DNA from: Margaritispora aquatica
Taxonomy: Eukaryota; Ascomycota; Leotiomycetes; Helotiales; Discinellaceae
Length of the DNA stretch: 64,000 bases
Reading direction: 5' to 3'
Assembly: GCA_007644065.1 (NCBI GenBank)
Contig: VJWN01000020.1
Location: 663,191 to 727,190 of the forward strand
Position numbers and translations under genes: made by a program. The stretch's first letter is position 1; the number at the start of each line of letters is the position of its first letter. Of this stretch, positions 23,111-35,152 are shown in pieces. Under the pieces are notes generated by a model. The model ran no database searches, was not told where the DNA came from, and saw nothing but the letters and a program-made list of their open reading frames with translations.

Positions 23111-26100
23111 TTCTGACCCTCTGAGCTCTGAGCTTGTAACATTCGGTAGCCTTTGGGGTATTGGGCAGCCTGCGACAGCCTCGATTTTCATTTCTGTTTG
23201 TGTGTAAATGCGACACAATCGTACATATTGCATTGGGCGGTCCGGCGGATTGGCAGGTCGGTGGCTACTCTGGAGCATTTTTAGCGGTGGCGCATCCGTC
23301 TCTTTTTTGATTCCCCTCCTGTGTCCTTCGTACACTATAAACTCCTTGATCTACTTATAGGGGCAGTTCAAAATCAATTTTATTATCGTCATCAGCATCA
23401 TATCATATCATATCATATAACATCATGTACGCGCTGTTGAGCGAGCGAGCAACCAATCTACAACCAGCAGTCACAATATTCACATGTAGACAAGGAGAGA
23501 CTGTTTCTATTTATGCGTCATTTGTTTTCATGTTCATTTCCAGAATTCCCCCCCCCCTTTTTTTTTTTATCGTTCAGCTTTCATTCAGCACAGAGGCCAT
23601 GGTGGGAGGGGAGGATGGAAAGAGGACGAAAGGATGAAGTGCGGGGCCGGGGTGGTGAAGGAGGCTGGTTGGCTGGCTATCTGATTTTTATATATCCCAT
23701 CTTGCGACATCTCATTGTTTGATATTGACGCACGGCTTTTCGAGAAGTCTAAATTACTCTTCTTATGCGATTCGCTGTTTAGTTGTGTTTATTTTAATGT
23801 CTATGTATCTACGTATGAGCCACTTATAGATGGGTATGGAAGATGGCCGTATTAGCGGGGCGTTTGATACACAAAGAGAACATGGCGCGCGTGGTGTTTG
23901 GTTTTCTATCTCCGCCTTATTAGAGGCTGGTACGCATTTTATCTCGTTTTTGCGTTGCTGCTTGTCTGTATATAGATATAAAGAAAGAAGGCAGTTGCAC
24001 GTATATTTGTTTCCTCATTCTTGAAACTTGGTGCTTGTTTTCCATAGCAAGTAAGAGGGCGAGCGAGCAAAGCGAAAAGTATGGCTGGAGGACTTTGACT
24101 AGAAGGTATTTGCAAGCACTTCTCATATTGCACAAGCAGGTACACGGGCCGTTTTTCGATGGTGCCAAGAGAATGAATACTGGGGATGGGATGAGAATAG
24201 ATCCTGCATGTGATTGACTGCTCGTTTTGCAAGCGAATTCTCTTTACCTTGGCTCATTTCGCATCCTTCTGATATGTTGGTCTGCTTGCTTGTCTGCTTA
24301 CTTGCTTGCTGTGTTTGATCATGTGGCTACTTGATGCCAGTTATGCTTGACTCTTCTATGTGTCTATCTACTTCACCCACCTAGCAGTGCTGTATGTGCT
24401 ATACCCAAGCTTGCTTCAGCCGCTTCAATGGCAGGTTAGTATCAATAACCATGAGTTGCGAGTGAGCTCTATGGTACCTCCGTACGAGAACTATGTTTTG
24501 CGGCATTTGAAGGGTGCCTACTCTAACCCTCAGAAGGCATGGGGGGTCACCCCCTAGTTATGGACATCCAAGCCATGCAACCTTTGAGCAATACACGACA
24601 GCTCAGATTTCAGGCACTACATTTCTGTTGCTCAACCTTGGTGCGCAATAGACCTTACATGTCGTCTCATCGCATTGCAAATTTTTTAGGGGACGAAAAA
24701 TTAATTCTTTTTTTCCCGAGGGTATGTTTGGTGTGAGTATTGTAGATAAGCGGGCGGCTGGGCGCATGCGATCTGAAGATCCCTTAATGAGGGGTCCAAC
24801 GATTGCAAATTGGGGCGTGGGTGCACGGTTGTTTGAGTTGGGAGTTGAAGAGTTGAGTTGGAGCCTCTTTGGGTAATTAATGGGTAGGCAGGAGACCCTG
24901 CGTCTGTGTCTGTGTCTGTTTCTGGCTGTGGCGGCGGCGCTGACGGTAGTGGGTTGTATAGGATTGTGCTTTTTCTCTTAGGGTGTACTTCGTTATTTGT
25001 GGTTTGCTTGCTTGTGAGTTTGCTTACTCGCATCCTGAGCGATATACAAGGAGTATTTTCCGTATATGGATTTGATTGCAGAGAAAATTACGTACTCATA
25101 CCTTTACTTTTCCACCAATGTCGTTCTGCGGAGGTATTCTCACTCTTTGCTTTTTCAGTTCTTCATTTGCCTCCCGATCTTTTGATTCTCCTCATCTCAA
25201 TGGAATGGTCCAGCTCCTCCGCTCAGCTGACCCATTCATGCCACCGGATTTAGCTTTTTCAGAGACTTGGCATCAAATGACCATATTTGGTCACATCGCA
25301 TTGCTTTTCAACTCGACAGAATGATTGGGTCGTAATTTACGGTCATTTTTCGTTTTTGTCGTTTTTGTGTAACGTGAATCCATCTTGGGGATTGGTGAAG
25401 GGGTCACGGTTGGAGGCGTTGCCGGTGATGTCAATGGCGGGTTCCTTCTGTTGCAGAGGTGTGAGATACCAGACGAGGATGGCGATTTTTGCTTTTGCGA
25501 ATTACGCCCGAGGGATTAAGGGTTTGGATGGTGGAATCCCGAGGTGGAGGTGGAGGTTGAGGATTGCTTGTTTGATTGTCTACTTGCACGCCTTCCTTGT
25601 GTGAGTAAGATCGAGAATATCGTTCGGGCTGTATAGTAGGGCAGGTCATCATCCTTACGGCCAAAAAGGCGAAGTGAGCGTACAGAGGTCGAACATGCCA
25701 AGTCGTCACCCTGTAAAGTTAACTATATGTTGTTACAGAGCTGCCAAATAGAATTAAAGCTGAGAGTATGTCGGCCACAAGTAAATCAGCCTCAAAAGGG
25801 AATAAAAAGCCACCCGCCTTAACACACAGCGAACAAGATAAGTTGGCGCCGCTCTGTATCGTACAGTACTAGAGATATTGCAGGAAGCATAATTTGTAAG
25901 ATCTTATGAATGAGCTGAGGCAAGGACTGAGAGAAGAGAAATGAATACTTATGTCTCAGCCTTTTCTACGGCAACCTACGCCGATTCCTCGCTTCTCGTT
26001 CTTAGATAGCGAGGAATTGCTTTGCTTTTCGATTGCCATACCTAAGCTAATGAGATATCAGCTAGCCGAGTTATTCGTCGGTGTCGGCGATGGCGGGTGA

Positions 26101-27842
26101 TTAAGATGGTCTCAGATGTGCCGAAGTCGATTTATCCGGTGTTGGTCTTGAAGATTTTTATGAAAGTCGACGCGACGCGACCCTATTTGGTGTGGGGGAG
26201 TGAGACTGAGATTAAGGCTGAGGTTGGGGTTGGTGGCTGGAGGCGTGCTACTTGCCGGTGGCTGGGAGATTTGGGGCGTAGGTGAGACTTTGTTTAAGTC
26301 CTAGGAGTTAAGCAACGGACGTATTCGCTTTTTCCTTTCTTTCCAAAAGTCTGAATCCGGAATCTTAGCTCTCTTACCGCGAAAGCCCCTTGGCAGGCTA
26401 GGACTCAGGATTAGGTGTCAGGTGTTGATGGTGAGGAGTTTATTTGGAGTCTCTTGGCGCTTAGAAGGATGTGGTTGGATTTAAAGTTGCGGTTGGGATG
26501 GTTGCATATGCCGTGGGATGTCGCTTGTAGTCATTCTATGGAGCTGGAGGTATATCCTATGCGGTGCCTGGAGCAGCTGTGATGGGGGTTGATCTCCATA
26601 GTCTGTTTTCCCGCAGGTTTGTCGGGATTTCCAGGTCTGCTTGAGTGGTGATCACTGGTAAGATTTGGCTCAGCAGTGCGTGGGTTTGAAGCTAGCATGT
26701 TTGAATTGGGAGAGATTTTGCGTAAGGCTGGAAGCAGTCATGATATGTTGCTTATACTGGAGTACCGTTTGGCTCCATTCCCTGATCCGGCACAGACTTG
26801 TTCGTGAGGCCTCAACAAGTCACCTTCCTCGTCCAGAGAGTTGGCATTCGCCTACCTCTAGGAAATTGTAACATAATGCTTTAGAAGAATATGGCATTAT
26901 TGAGAACATCAAGCTAGAATTAAAGCTAGAAGTATAGCTACATCCTCTCAGCTAAGTCTGCCTCTGAGCACCAACCCCAACTTGGATCTTTCTTCTGACT
27001 TTGGCGCAGGCGAAGTCTCGCTTACCTCCCGTATCCACGAAGAAGATCTGTATTGTCTTTTCATGCTTAGAGTTGCAACATCCTCACGCCACAGTGCTTG
27101 GGTTATCTCTTAATAATGTGGCCATATAGAAGTAGACTTGACTTACTCCAGGCTATGTTGTAGAATATTGAGCCACAGCTCACGTTTACTGTGAAGCAAG
27201 ATCATCTCGATTGCAATATCTTGATTGCTTTCTACTGCTTCAGTCTCCAAGACTCCTCAAATCCTGAGTAGCATGCCAACAAGCAGAGGTTTTTCACACA
27301 GCACAAACTAATCTCGCTTTGCAAGGATAAAGCACAGTACTCTCTGACATAATTTCAAACTCAAATTGAAAACTCAAATCTACCTCCTCAAGTCAATCAC
27401 ACTTGCGCTTCAAACTCTTGACATCCTCATATTCTTGCTCTCATACATAAGCTTCGTCACAATCACAATCGCGGTCACAGTCACATTCACAGCAATGTAA
27501 AATACGCAGGGAATTTTTATAATAATGGATTTTTCTCGGTTTTCGGGTTTTTTCTCTTCCCCTCCAGATGATCTATCAAGGTGCACGCAGTAAACGCCAG
27601 CTCGCTCTCGCCCCCGTCACCACTAGAGCCATTGTACTACATCATGCACGGTATGCATCATCCACCAAAATGAAAATATAACCTATACAAGTAGTGAACA
27701 CTGTGAACGCCGGCCTATGCTCGACTGGCCATCCAAGCAGCTATCAAGAAGTACCCCCTCTTTCCGGGCTCCCTGGACGCCAAACACCAAACTCCCCAAT
27801 CCCTTTTCCAAATTCCGCCGTAGAAGACCAAGCAAAACCCAA
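23111..27842. other. Gene desert between convergent genes, 4.7 kb
   Basis: Only short unconnected frames are seen. Low-complexity patches include an ATCAT-type pentamer tract at about 23390-23420, a C-run followed by a T-run at about 23548-23569, TGCT/TGTC-rich sequence near 24280-24315, and TCACAG/TCACAA hexamers at about 27460-27495. The ends should contain the 3' UTRs of the flanking genes. No transposon or RNA gene was recognised. Confidence 0.45.
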
Positions 27843-30800
27843 TCAGTCTGTCATTGGCTCGATGGGGAAGTTGAGGTGCTTAATGGCGCTATGCAACGTG
27901 CTCAAAGTAGCAACATCACCATTAATCAACCTAGCAACGGAGTGATTGAAAGAGTCACGCTCAACAATCTTGCCCTTTCGGTGTTGAAGAAGATCAACAT
28001 CGATCGTGTTCACTGACATGAAGGTATAGACGTGAACGTGTTTTTCTTGTCCATATCGACGAGCTCGTCCAATAGCCTGGGTCATGGTAGAATCGTACTT
28101 GTGCTGAGCATCAAAACCAGTGGTGTAGACAGGACTGGCAAAGATGACGTGGTTTGCACAAGTCAAGTTTGCTCCGGATGCAGATTCACCGGTAGGGTCC
28201 AACACAAGAACTCTGGCTTCTGCCTTCTCCTTTCCCTTCTTCTTCCTGTTCTTCTTTTGGGACTGGAATTCTGCTAAAACGGTGGCGCTAGTGACTGGGT
28301 TGGTCATGTTGAGAAATTCGATGCTACTCTCCTTCATTGCAGCTATCAACTGTTCAGTGAACCGGGAATCCTGCACAAAGAGAAGAAATTTGTCTTCCTC
28401 GGGCTTGCTTGCAATCAGATCAATGATCGCGTCTGCTTTTGATGTGTGTGTGATTGCTGCATTGGAGTGCAACCCACAGATTTCACTACCAGCAACCTTC
28501 TGGAAGACCTTGATATCTAGCTTACAACCTGTGACGCAACAAGTCTCCCCGCTTCTGAGGAGACATGGAGTACAGATTGTGTGTCCACAACCTCCGAGAA
28601 TTGTACCATCTGCAGGATTAGCGATGGAATGCGCACAAGCTGAGCAGATGCTTGTTCCAACTTGGACATTCTCGATAGCTCGCATGAATCTGAGCGACCT
28701 ATAATGATCGGAAGTAACTTCAGTGAGTCTACTAATGAGCATTGTAGTTGTTCGGAGATGTGATACCATCTTAGACAAGTGAGTAATATTAGAATTTTGG
28801 TTTGCGCCCTCGGGAAATGGCTGCAACTCCTTTTCTTGGGCCACTTTCTGGCGTTCTGGGCCCTCATTAGCCTTGACATAGAACTTCTTCCAATCGTCAG
28901 CATGAGATGAAGACTGCGCATGCTCAATGAGCCCGATCACATCAGCCTTGCATTGAGGATCGTGAAATTGATCAGTTTTCATTCGCTGAATCCATTCACT
29001 GAAGGTGTGGCATCCTTTGCAATCATCCTGTTTTGACAACCAGACAGATTTAGTGAGAAGTTTTGCGAGCTCAGCCCTTAGCTCGTCATACTGTTGAGAG
29101 CGTCTTCTAATGATATCTGGGACAGAAATGCTAGTAGGTTTTGCCACTGCTTCTGTTGCTGTAGCACGAACATCGGAAGCATCAGAAGCATTCTCATCAG
29201 GTTCATCGCCATCAATCTCGCAGTCATCAATCTCACTGTCGACAGGTTCATGCTCCAAAGTAGCAGACAGATCCAGACCCTGAGGTTCAGAAGAGTCTTG
29301 GACTTCAGTAGCAGCAGGATGCTGGACTGTTACATTTGGCTGCTCGTGCACAGTTTCCACCCCAATGCAAGAGGCTCTAAGCAGGAGAGCCTTTTTAGGA
29401 TCGTTGTCCCTGCAGATGGCATCCCGAATCTGCTTTTCAACATCACTATTCTCGTTTTTCCCCCTAAAATTTTCAAATGTTGAGGATGCGACTCGTTGCT
29501 GAAGCTCAAGATAGACGGCTCTCTGGGCGGGTGGAAGATCAACCAGGACATAGTGCTCGGTGCATGGGAGCTTAGACAAGTCGACTCGATCCTAAATACT
29601 ATTAACTTTTGAATTTTATCCAGTACTATTTAGACAACTTACTTTTCGCGCAAAAGTATCTAAAAATCTCTGAGCTACCTCTTGTCTATGATTATGCCAT
29701 CCAGTAGATGCGATACTCTTGTAAGCTAGGAAGATCTCTGACCCTGTTTTCGTTGTTAGCGATTTAGCAAATAGTTGTGTCTTGGAGTGACTCACTAGAA
29801 AGGTCCTTGGTTACCTGCGAAAATTCATCGCCTCTCAGAGAAGCGTAATCATCAATACCGAGGTGGATATCCAGCATTCCAGCTAAAGCCTTCACCTTCT
29901 GGAAGCTTGTCACATTAGGCGTCCCAGAAAGAGCAAATCTGGACGCTGCAGAAATTTTCTTCAACATGATAACCGCAACAGGATCGTCAAGTAGGTAGGT
30001 AAGCTCATCAACAACCAGCCGGCCAAACACAAACATCTCTAGCAGTGGGCAGTGCACTCCGTTGACATCGTTGGCGCCTGAGAAGTTGAATGACTTATCG
30101 TATCTTTCTCCAGGCAAAAGCACAGGCTCAGCCTTTTTGGGCTGCTTAGGCTTCTTAACTTGCTTCGAAGACGTAGCTTCCCCATTTGACACAGCATTTC
30201 CTGCAGATGGAGTCTTCGCGACCTTTTCAGAGGCGGCAGGCTTCTTGCGAGGTGCTCTCTTCTTTGAATTGACCGGTTCTGATGCTTCCCCAGCCTGAGT
30301 ACCTTCACCATTGGGGGGCGCTTCAACCTCATCTTCTCGCTTGCGCTTTTCGCCAACAACGGCATCTCGTTGCTCTACAGGAATATAATCTTTGCCCCGA
30401 GTACGCTTCGTTGGTACAGGAGCATCTACGGCGTAGGAATTTTCACGGTCTTCCGTATATCTAGCGTGAACATGCTCCCAAACCTTTCGAGGAGTGAGAT
30501 CTGGGTCATGAAGATCTTTCACAGTTTGGACACAGCCAGAGGTGGCCTTCTCATACCAGATACCCTTCGTTCTCGTAGATGTTGTGTCTCGCTCAACGAC
30601 ACCAGCGAAATGAGCAAGATCATCAATATATGCATCGCTAGAAAGAATTTTCCAATTGAAGATGATTAGGTCTGCATCAAGAAAGTCCTGTACGGTCTTC
30701 TTTCTCAGAGCGGCAATTGTGCCAATAATTAAGACTCGGTCCTTAGCATTATTGTTAGCGTTTTTGGCAACCTTTTTGGTAGCGCTCTTAGTGATGCCCA

Positions 30801-33800
30801 TGAATTTTGAAATCTCGCTTTCCCACTGGTAATGAAGGTGACCAGGAACAAGGATTAGTGTGGCCTTGGAGTGAAGTTTTCCGATTTCAGTAGGGGGATT
30901 TTCCTTTGCCAACCGCTTCGCAGCAGCGGTGTCATCGCTTAAGCAGTAGCTTGTTAGTGCTAGAGTGATTGGGGTCTTTCCGAATCCAACATCAAAAAAC
31001 AACAATCCACCTCTCCGATGAACTTGCCTAGATGCTTTCCCTTCGAGGCGAATTCCAACTTTGTCGAGTCTTGCTTCAACAACTTCGACCTCGGTAAACG
31101 GCTGTTGTCCTTTGTCTCGTTCGATTGCCCATGCGAGAGCGGCGTTCTGAGCTGGCTTCAATGAATACTTCTTGACAAACCCGGGCACCTTGACCTGAGG
31201 TCGATAGAGCATTCTTTCAATAATCGTCAGTATCTTCTGGCGGGCGTTCGGATTTGTTTGATCATCCGTGATCAACCGCCAGGATATCGTGACCCAAGAA
31301 TGCGCTGCTGTATCAGAATTGCCAGATTGTAGCAGCGTGGCTGCCCTATGTACTAGAGTCATTGGATTCCCACCAATCTTGAATGTGACCTTGCCATCAT
31401 TGGAGATGAGATATTTGGCACTCAGGCCCTGAGGACGTAACTTTAGCATTCTTTCATATTCAGTAGCTGCTTGAGGTTCTACACATGGCACAACTTTCCC
31501 CTTGGCGTTGCGGCTCCAGAGCAGTTGGGGTCGTTTTGGACTACATCTCAGGCAATTCGATATCTCGGCATTAATGATGTGCCATACAGAGTCAGCTTCT
31601 GTATGGCCAGCACTGATTGAACCATGTAAAAGAGCCCATCCGAACTCTTTGACGAACCGCGATTCATTGCCTCGAGAGATCAAGTTCCATACACCTTTCT
31701 TCCACGAGCCAGAGATTTTATCGGGAAGTGCTGCCTCAAAGGTGAGAACAGCTATCGATGGGCTTTCGCAAGAGTATGAAGAGAGAGTGTGGGATCCTAA
31801 ATCTGCTGGGAGCACTTGAAATTTAAGATCCGTGCCAGAACCAGAAGATATAGAAAAGTCGACAAAGGGGATCCAATAGCCATCTGCAAAAATCTCCGCA
31901 CCACAGTGATCATAGGTCGCATCAGCATCCTCAAGTTTCTCAACAATCTGAACATAACACTTCTCGCCATCCTCTGACTCATCTCTATCAATTTGCAGTT
32001 CCTTAACTTTGATTAGAGGTGGTCGCCATGTTTTGACGAAATTTGCAATTGTCTGTCGTTGCTCAAGCTTCTCCAGCCTATGAGTGTCTTCGGTAAAGAC
32101 GAACCAGTGGTTCTGGTCGTTAGGATTTCCACTGCCAGTTCTCAGATGCTGTTCGAGGTAGAAGAACAGCGGGTTTTCGTCCCCTGTACGGTCCAGCGCG
32201 TGAAGAGTATTGTGAGGCTGGGCGCACTCCTGAGACAGAGTGTAGCGTCCCTGCACATCACGTTCAAAATATTTCGCATCATAATCTTGGATTTGAAGTT
32301 CGCAATTGGGGTAGACATGGTCACCTGTCTTGCTAAGAAGTCCACGTTGTGCAGCAAAGGACTTAACAAGCTTTCCGGACCACCTCAGCTTGGTTTTGAA
32401 TGTATGCTCTTTAGGAATCCAGAAGCGCCAGGATCCAACATTGATGTCATCTCCACACGGAGTCATTGTTGCGATCGGAAAACGGCGAAAATATTTTCCA
32501 ATTGCTGAATCAAGACCTGCTGTTGGAACATTTGCGAAAAGTTGCCACTGAACCTTATTTTGGGATATGGTAAGGACGAGCTTCGCAGTAGGAGAATCAT
32601 AATTGATTTCCCAGAATTCGTCTCGACGAGTGTCCCTCAAGTAAACATTTGACTTCAAGGCACTTGCAACAATTTCATGGAATTGGATCTCCTCCATCTC
32701 CTTGCTAGTCACTTGCTTCATGAGCTCGTCAATAACATTAGGGTTCGACTTAAAGCAAACATTTGGTGGAATCGAGTTCTTGATGAGCCTCGCAAAAGTG
32801 CTTGGGTCCTTGCGTGCCAGAATATCGCCTTGCGGAATTTTGACGTAATGATGTTTAGGCTTGATCCCACACTGCTTACAGGTGATGTGTGCACAAGTCG
32901 TACATTCCTGAAAATCGATTTGTTTAACATGCAGTTGACCCTCGCATGCACACATCCGACGGGTATATTTGGCTTGCTTCATAGCCTCTTTTGCAGAGAG
33001 CTTGTCACTATAGGCAGTTGAACATCTCATCTTCTCCACTAGCATCTCCTCTCCAGGAAGCCCAGGAAAAATAGCTGCCGGCTGCTGCTTCGGGGTCCTA
33101 CCTTGAAGACCAAGTTTGGGATAAAAGATGCCAATGGCGGCAGCAAGCGCAGCTCCAACCACGGTTGAGGTCATAGCATTACCTGCCAGGTCTTGGAGAT
33201 TTCCTTGACTTAGCATGGCCAAATCAAGTTCTTCAATGCCCAGACCTTGTAAGGTTATAGCTTCCAGGCCAATGATTCGACTACCGCGACTTGTCAGGAA
33301 AGGGATACCAGTTGGTGTCAAGCATCCAACGATGCCCGGCCTGGTTTTGTCTTCGACACGATAAACGTTTTGAGACAATTCAAGCGGACGACTGCGGGTT
33401 TTATTGTTAGCTGTGTCTGCAACATAAAGCTCTGGAAACATACCTTTGATATCTATCATCAAATCCGCGTGACAAATTACGAAGATGTGCAATATCAATG
33501 GTGTCAAGCACACGTTCAACCAACCCCTTTTGGTTACGCATCCAAAAGTCTTCCGGGACATAAGCACCTCCATTAACCCATTCTGTCATCTCCCGCTTAT
33601 GACCAATTTTCTCTTTAAGCCGGTACTCGTGATGGTTCATCTTGCACCGCTCCCAAGGAGAAGTCTGTCTTTTCACTTGGGAAACCTGGTTGCTCTGAGT
33701 AGTCAACGCCTCTAAAGCTGGCGCGTCTGATCGATAGAGTAGTTGATCAAACGGGACACTGGCAGGTCGCTTTAATCCCTCGACAACCTGTTTCCACATA

Positions 33801-35152
33801 TCTAAGTCTCGATTCAGATTCACCATATCAACATGGGCCCAGTTCTCCGATTCCTTGCAAAATGGGTCGGCTTCCCACACGGCAAAGTCCTTGACCGGGT
33901 CCAACTTCCTAGAAAAATAAAGAGACATGTCCACACAGATCATATAGCCTCGTACTCTGGTCTGAGGAAGCATATAGTGTTTCGTGTCGAGCACAATGAA
34001 CTTAGTTGCATATCCAATCTTCCCCATGAAATAGTCGATTGTTGCTTGGTCTTTAATTGTTTCTTTGGATTTTGCCTTAGATGTTTTTTTGACTTTTGCT
34101 TTGGATGTCTTTTCGACTTCTGCCTCGGTTCTTTCGTCGGCTTCTGATGATCGAGTCCACGGGGCGCCTCTGACATTCTCAAGAATGATGACTTTGGGAC
34201 GGTATTCCTTGGCATACTTTCGCATAGCAAAAAAAGTATCGCCAGATTCGCCGTGCTCTTCAAGATCTTTCTTGTGCCCATTCAGAGGAGAAAAGTCCAC
34301 GCACGAAAAGCCAGCAATAAAAAGGTCGACGTTACCTGGTACGACAGCTTTACCTCCATAGGCAGTTGTCCTACTCCAGTTAGCAATGTCTACAGAGAAA
34401 AGATAAACCGCTCAAACGTACAGAGTCCGCTCAGTTTGTCCTTTTGGAAGTTCATTGCCGAGTTCCGTGATGTCCGCAAATATTACGGGTGGTGAGAAGT
34501 TTGTTTCAATGTAGTGTTGCTTAAAGGGAACAATTTCTGCACTGAAAAGATGATTGATATTCATCTCAAGATTTGGATTCGATTCAGTCAATGCTATACA
34601 CAATTAGTAAGTTTGAAGATCTCAAGCTCGGCTTTCAGTACTGAGGTCTGCAAACTTACCATCAATGATCATTTGAAGTGCAATTATTGGGCTCTCGGTG
34701 CCAGAGCAAAAGGTAGCAACATTAAGAGGTAGCTTTTGAAGATACTTTGCGCATGCCTCGAGGCCGAGATTCAAATTAGAATCATTATCTGCGACTTGTT
34801 GAGGGCGCTTTTCAGGGGTGTCATTGAGAATGGAGTCAAAACTTTTGGCCTTCTTCGTAATCTCGGCGAACATGGCTCTGATATCATTGAGAGGTGGAAG
34901 AAGTTTATCAAGCCCGTGTCGATTGTCAACGGCACCTTGTTGATTATCATCTGTTGTATCAAGCTCGTCCTCTGCATCGCCAGGGGAATCAAAGTCGGAT
35001 CTTGGCGAACCCTCAGCACCATGGACCTCGGATATAGTATCGTCCTCTGAATAACTTTTAAGTTTCGATTGAGTGGACTTTTTATTCTTGACTTTAGCTC
35101 TGCTAAGGCGCTGCTTCTTCGATGGCGGGGAGCCACCAGAGTCGTCAGCCAT
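27843..35152 (-). CDS. DNMT5: DNMT5-type maintenance DNA methyltransferase fused to a RING/SNF2 ATPase, 2345 aa
   Basis: Six exons on the minus strand: 35152-34660, 34593-34422, 34370-33444, 33391-29796, 29743-29643 and 29591-27843. Most introns are 51-52 nt (intron 1 is 66). The first 140 residues are acidic/basic and disordered, with a KKQR-type nuclear signal and no visible chromodomain. The cytosine-5 methyltransferase follows: motif I FCSGTES (about 148-154), SAM-site region FSAEIVPFKQ, motif IV catalytic Cys in GFSCVDFS (Cys245), motif VI ENV (286-288), motif VIII QTRVR (358-362) and motif X GNAMTSTVVG. A Cys-rich zinc-binding segment lies at about 676-710. The ATPase has a P-loop GFGKT (about 1330) and motif II DEL (about 1658). 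A C3HC4 RING at about 2075-2120 precedes lobe 2, with QAIGRARRYGQ at about 2265. In Cryptococcus this family maintains CpG methylation in an ATP-dependent way on hemimethylated DNA. The order and length (about 2.3-2.4 thousand residues) fit that family. Confidence 0.95.

Noticed and set aside
23540..23575. Poly-C/poly-T run as a functional element
   Set aside because: A simple homopolymer tract in non-coding DNA. No signal beyond low complexity.
28144..34147. Several plus-strand frames of 80-190 codons opposite DNMT5
   Set aside because: These are shadows of the well-supported minus-strand coding frame.
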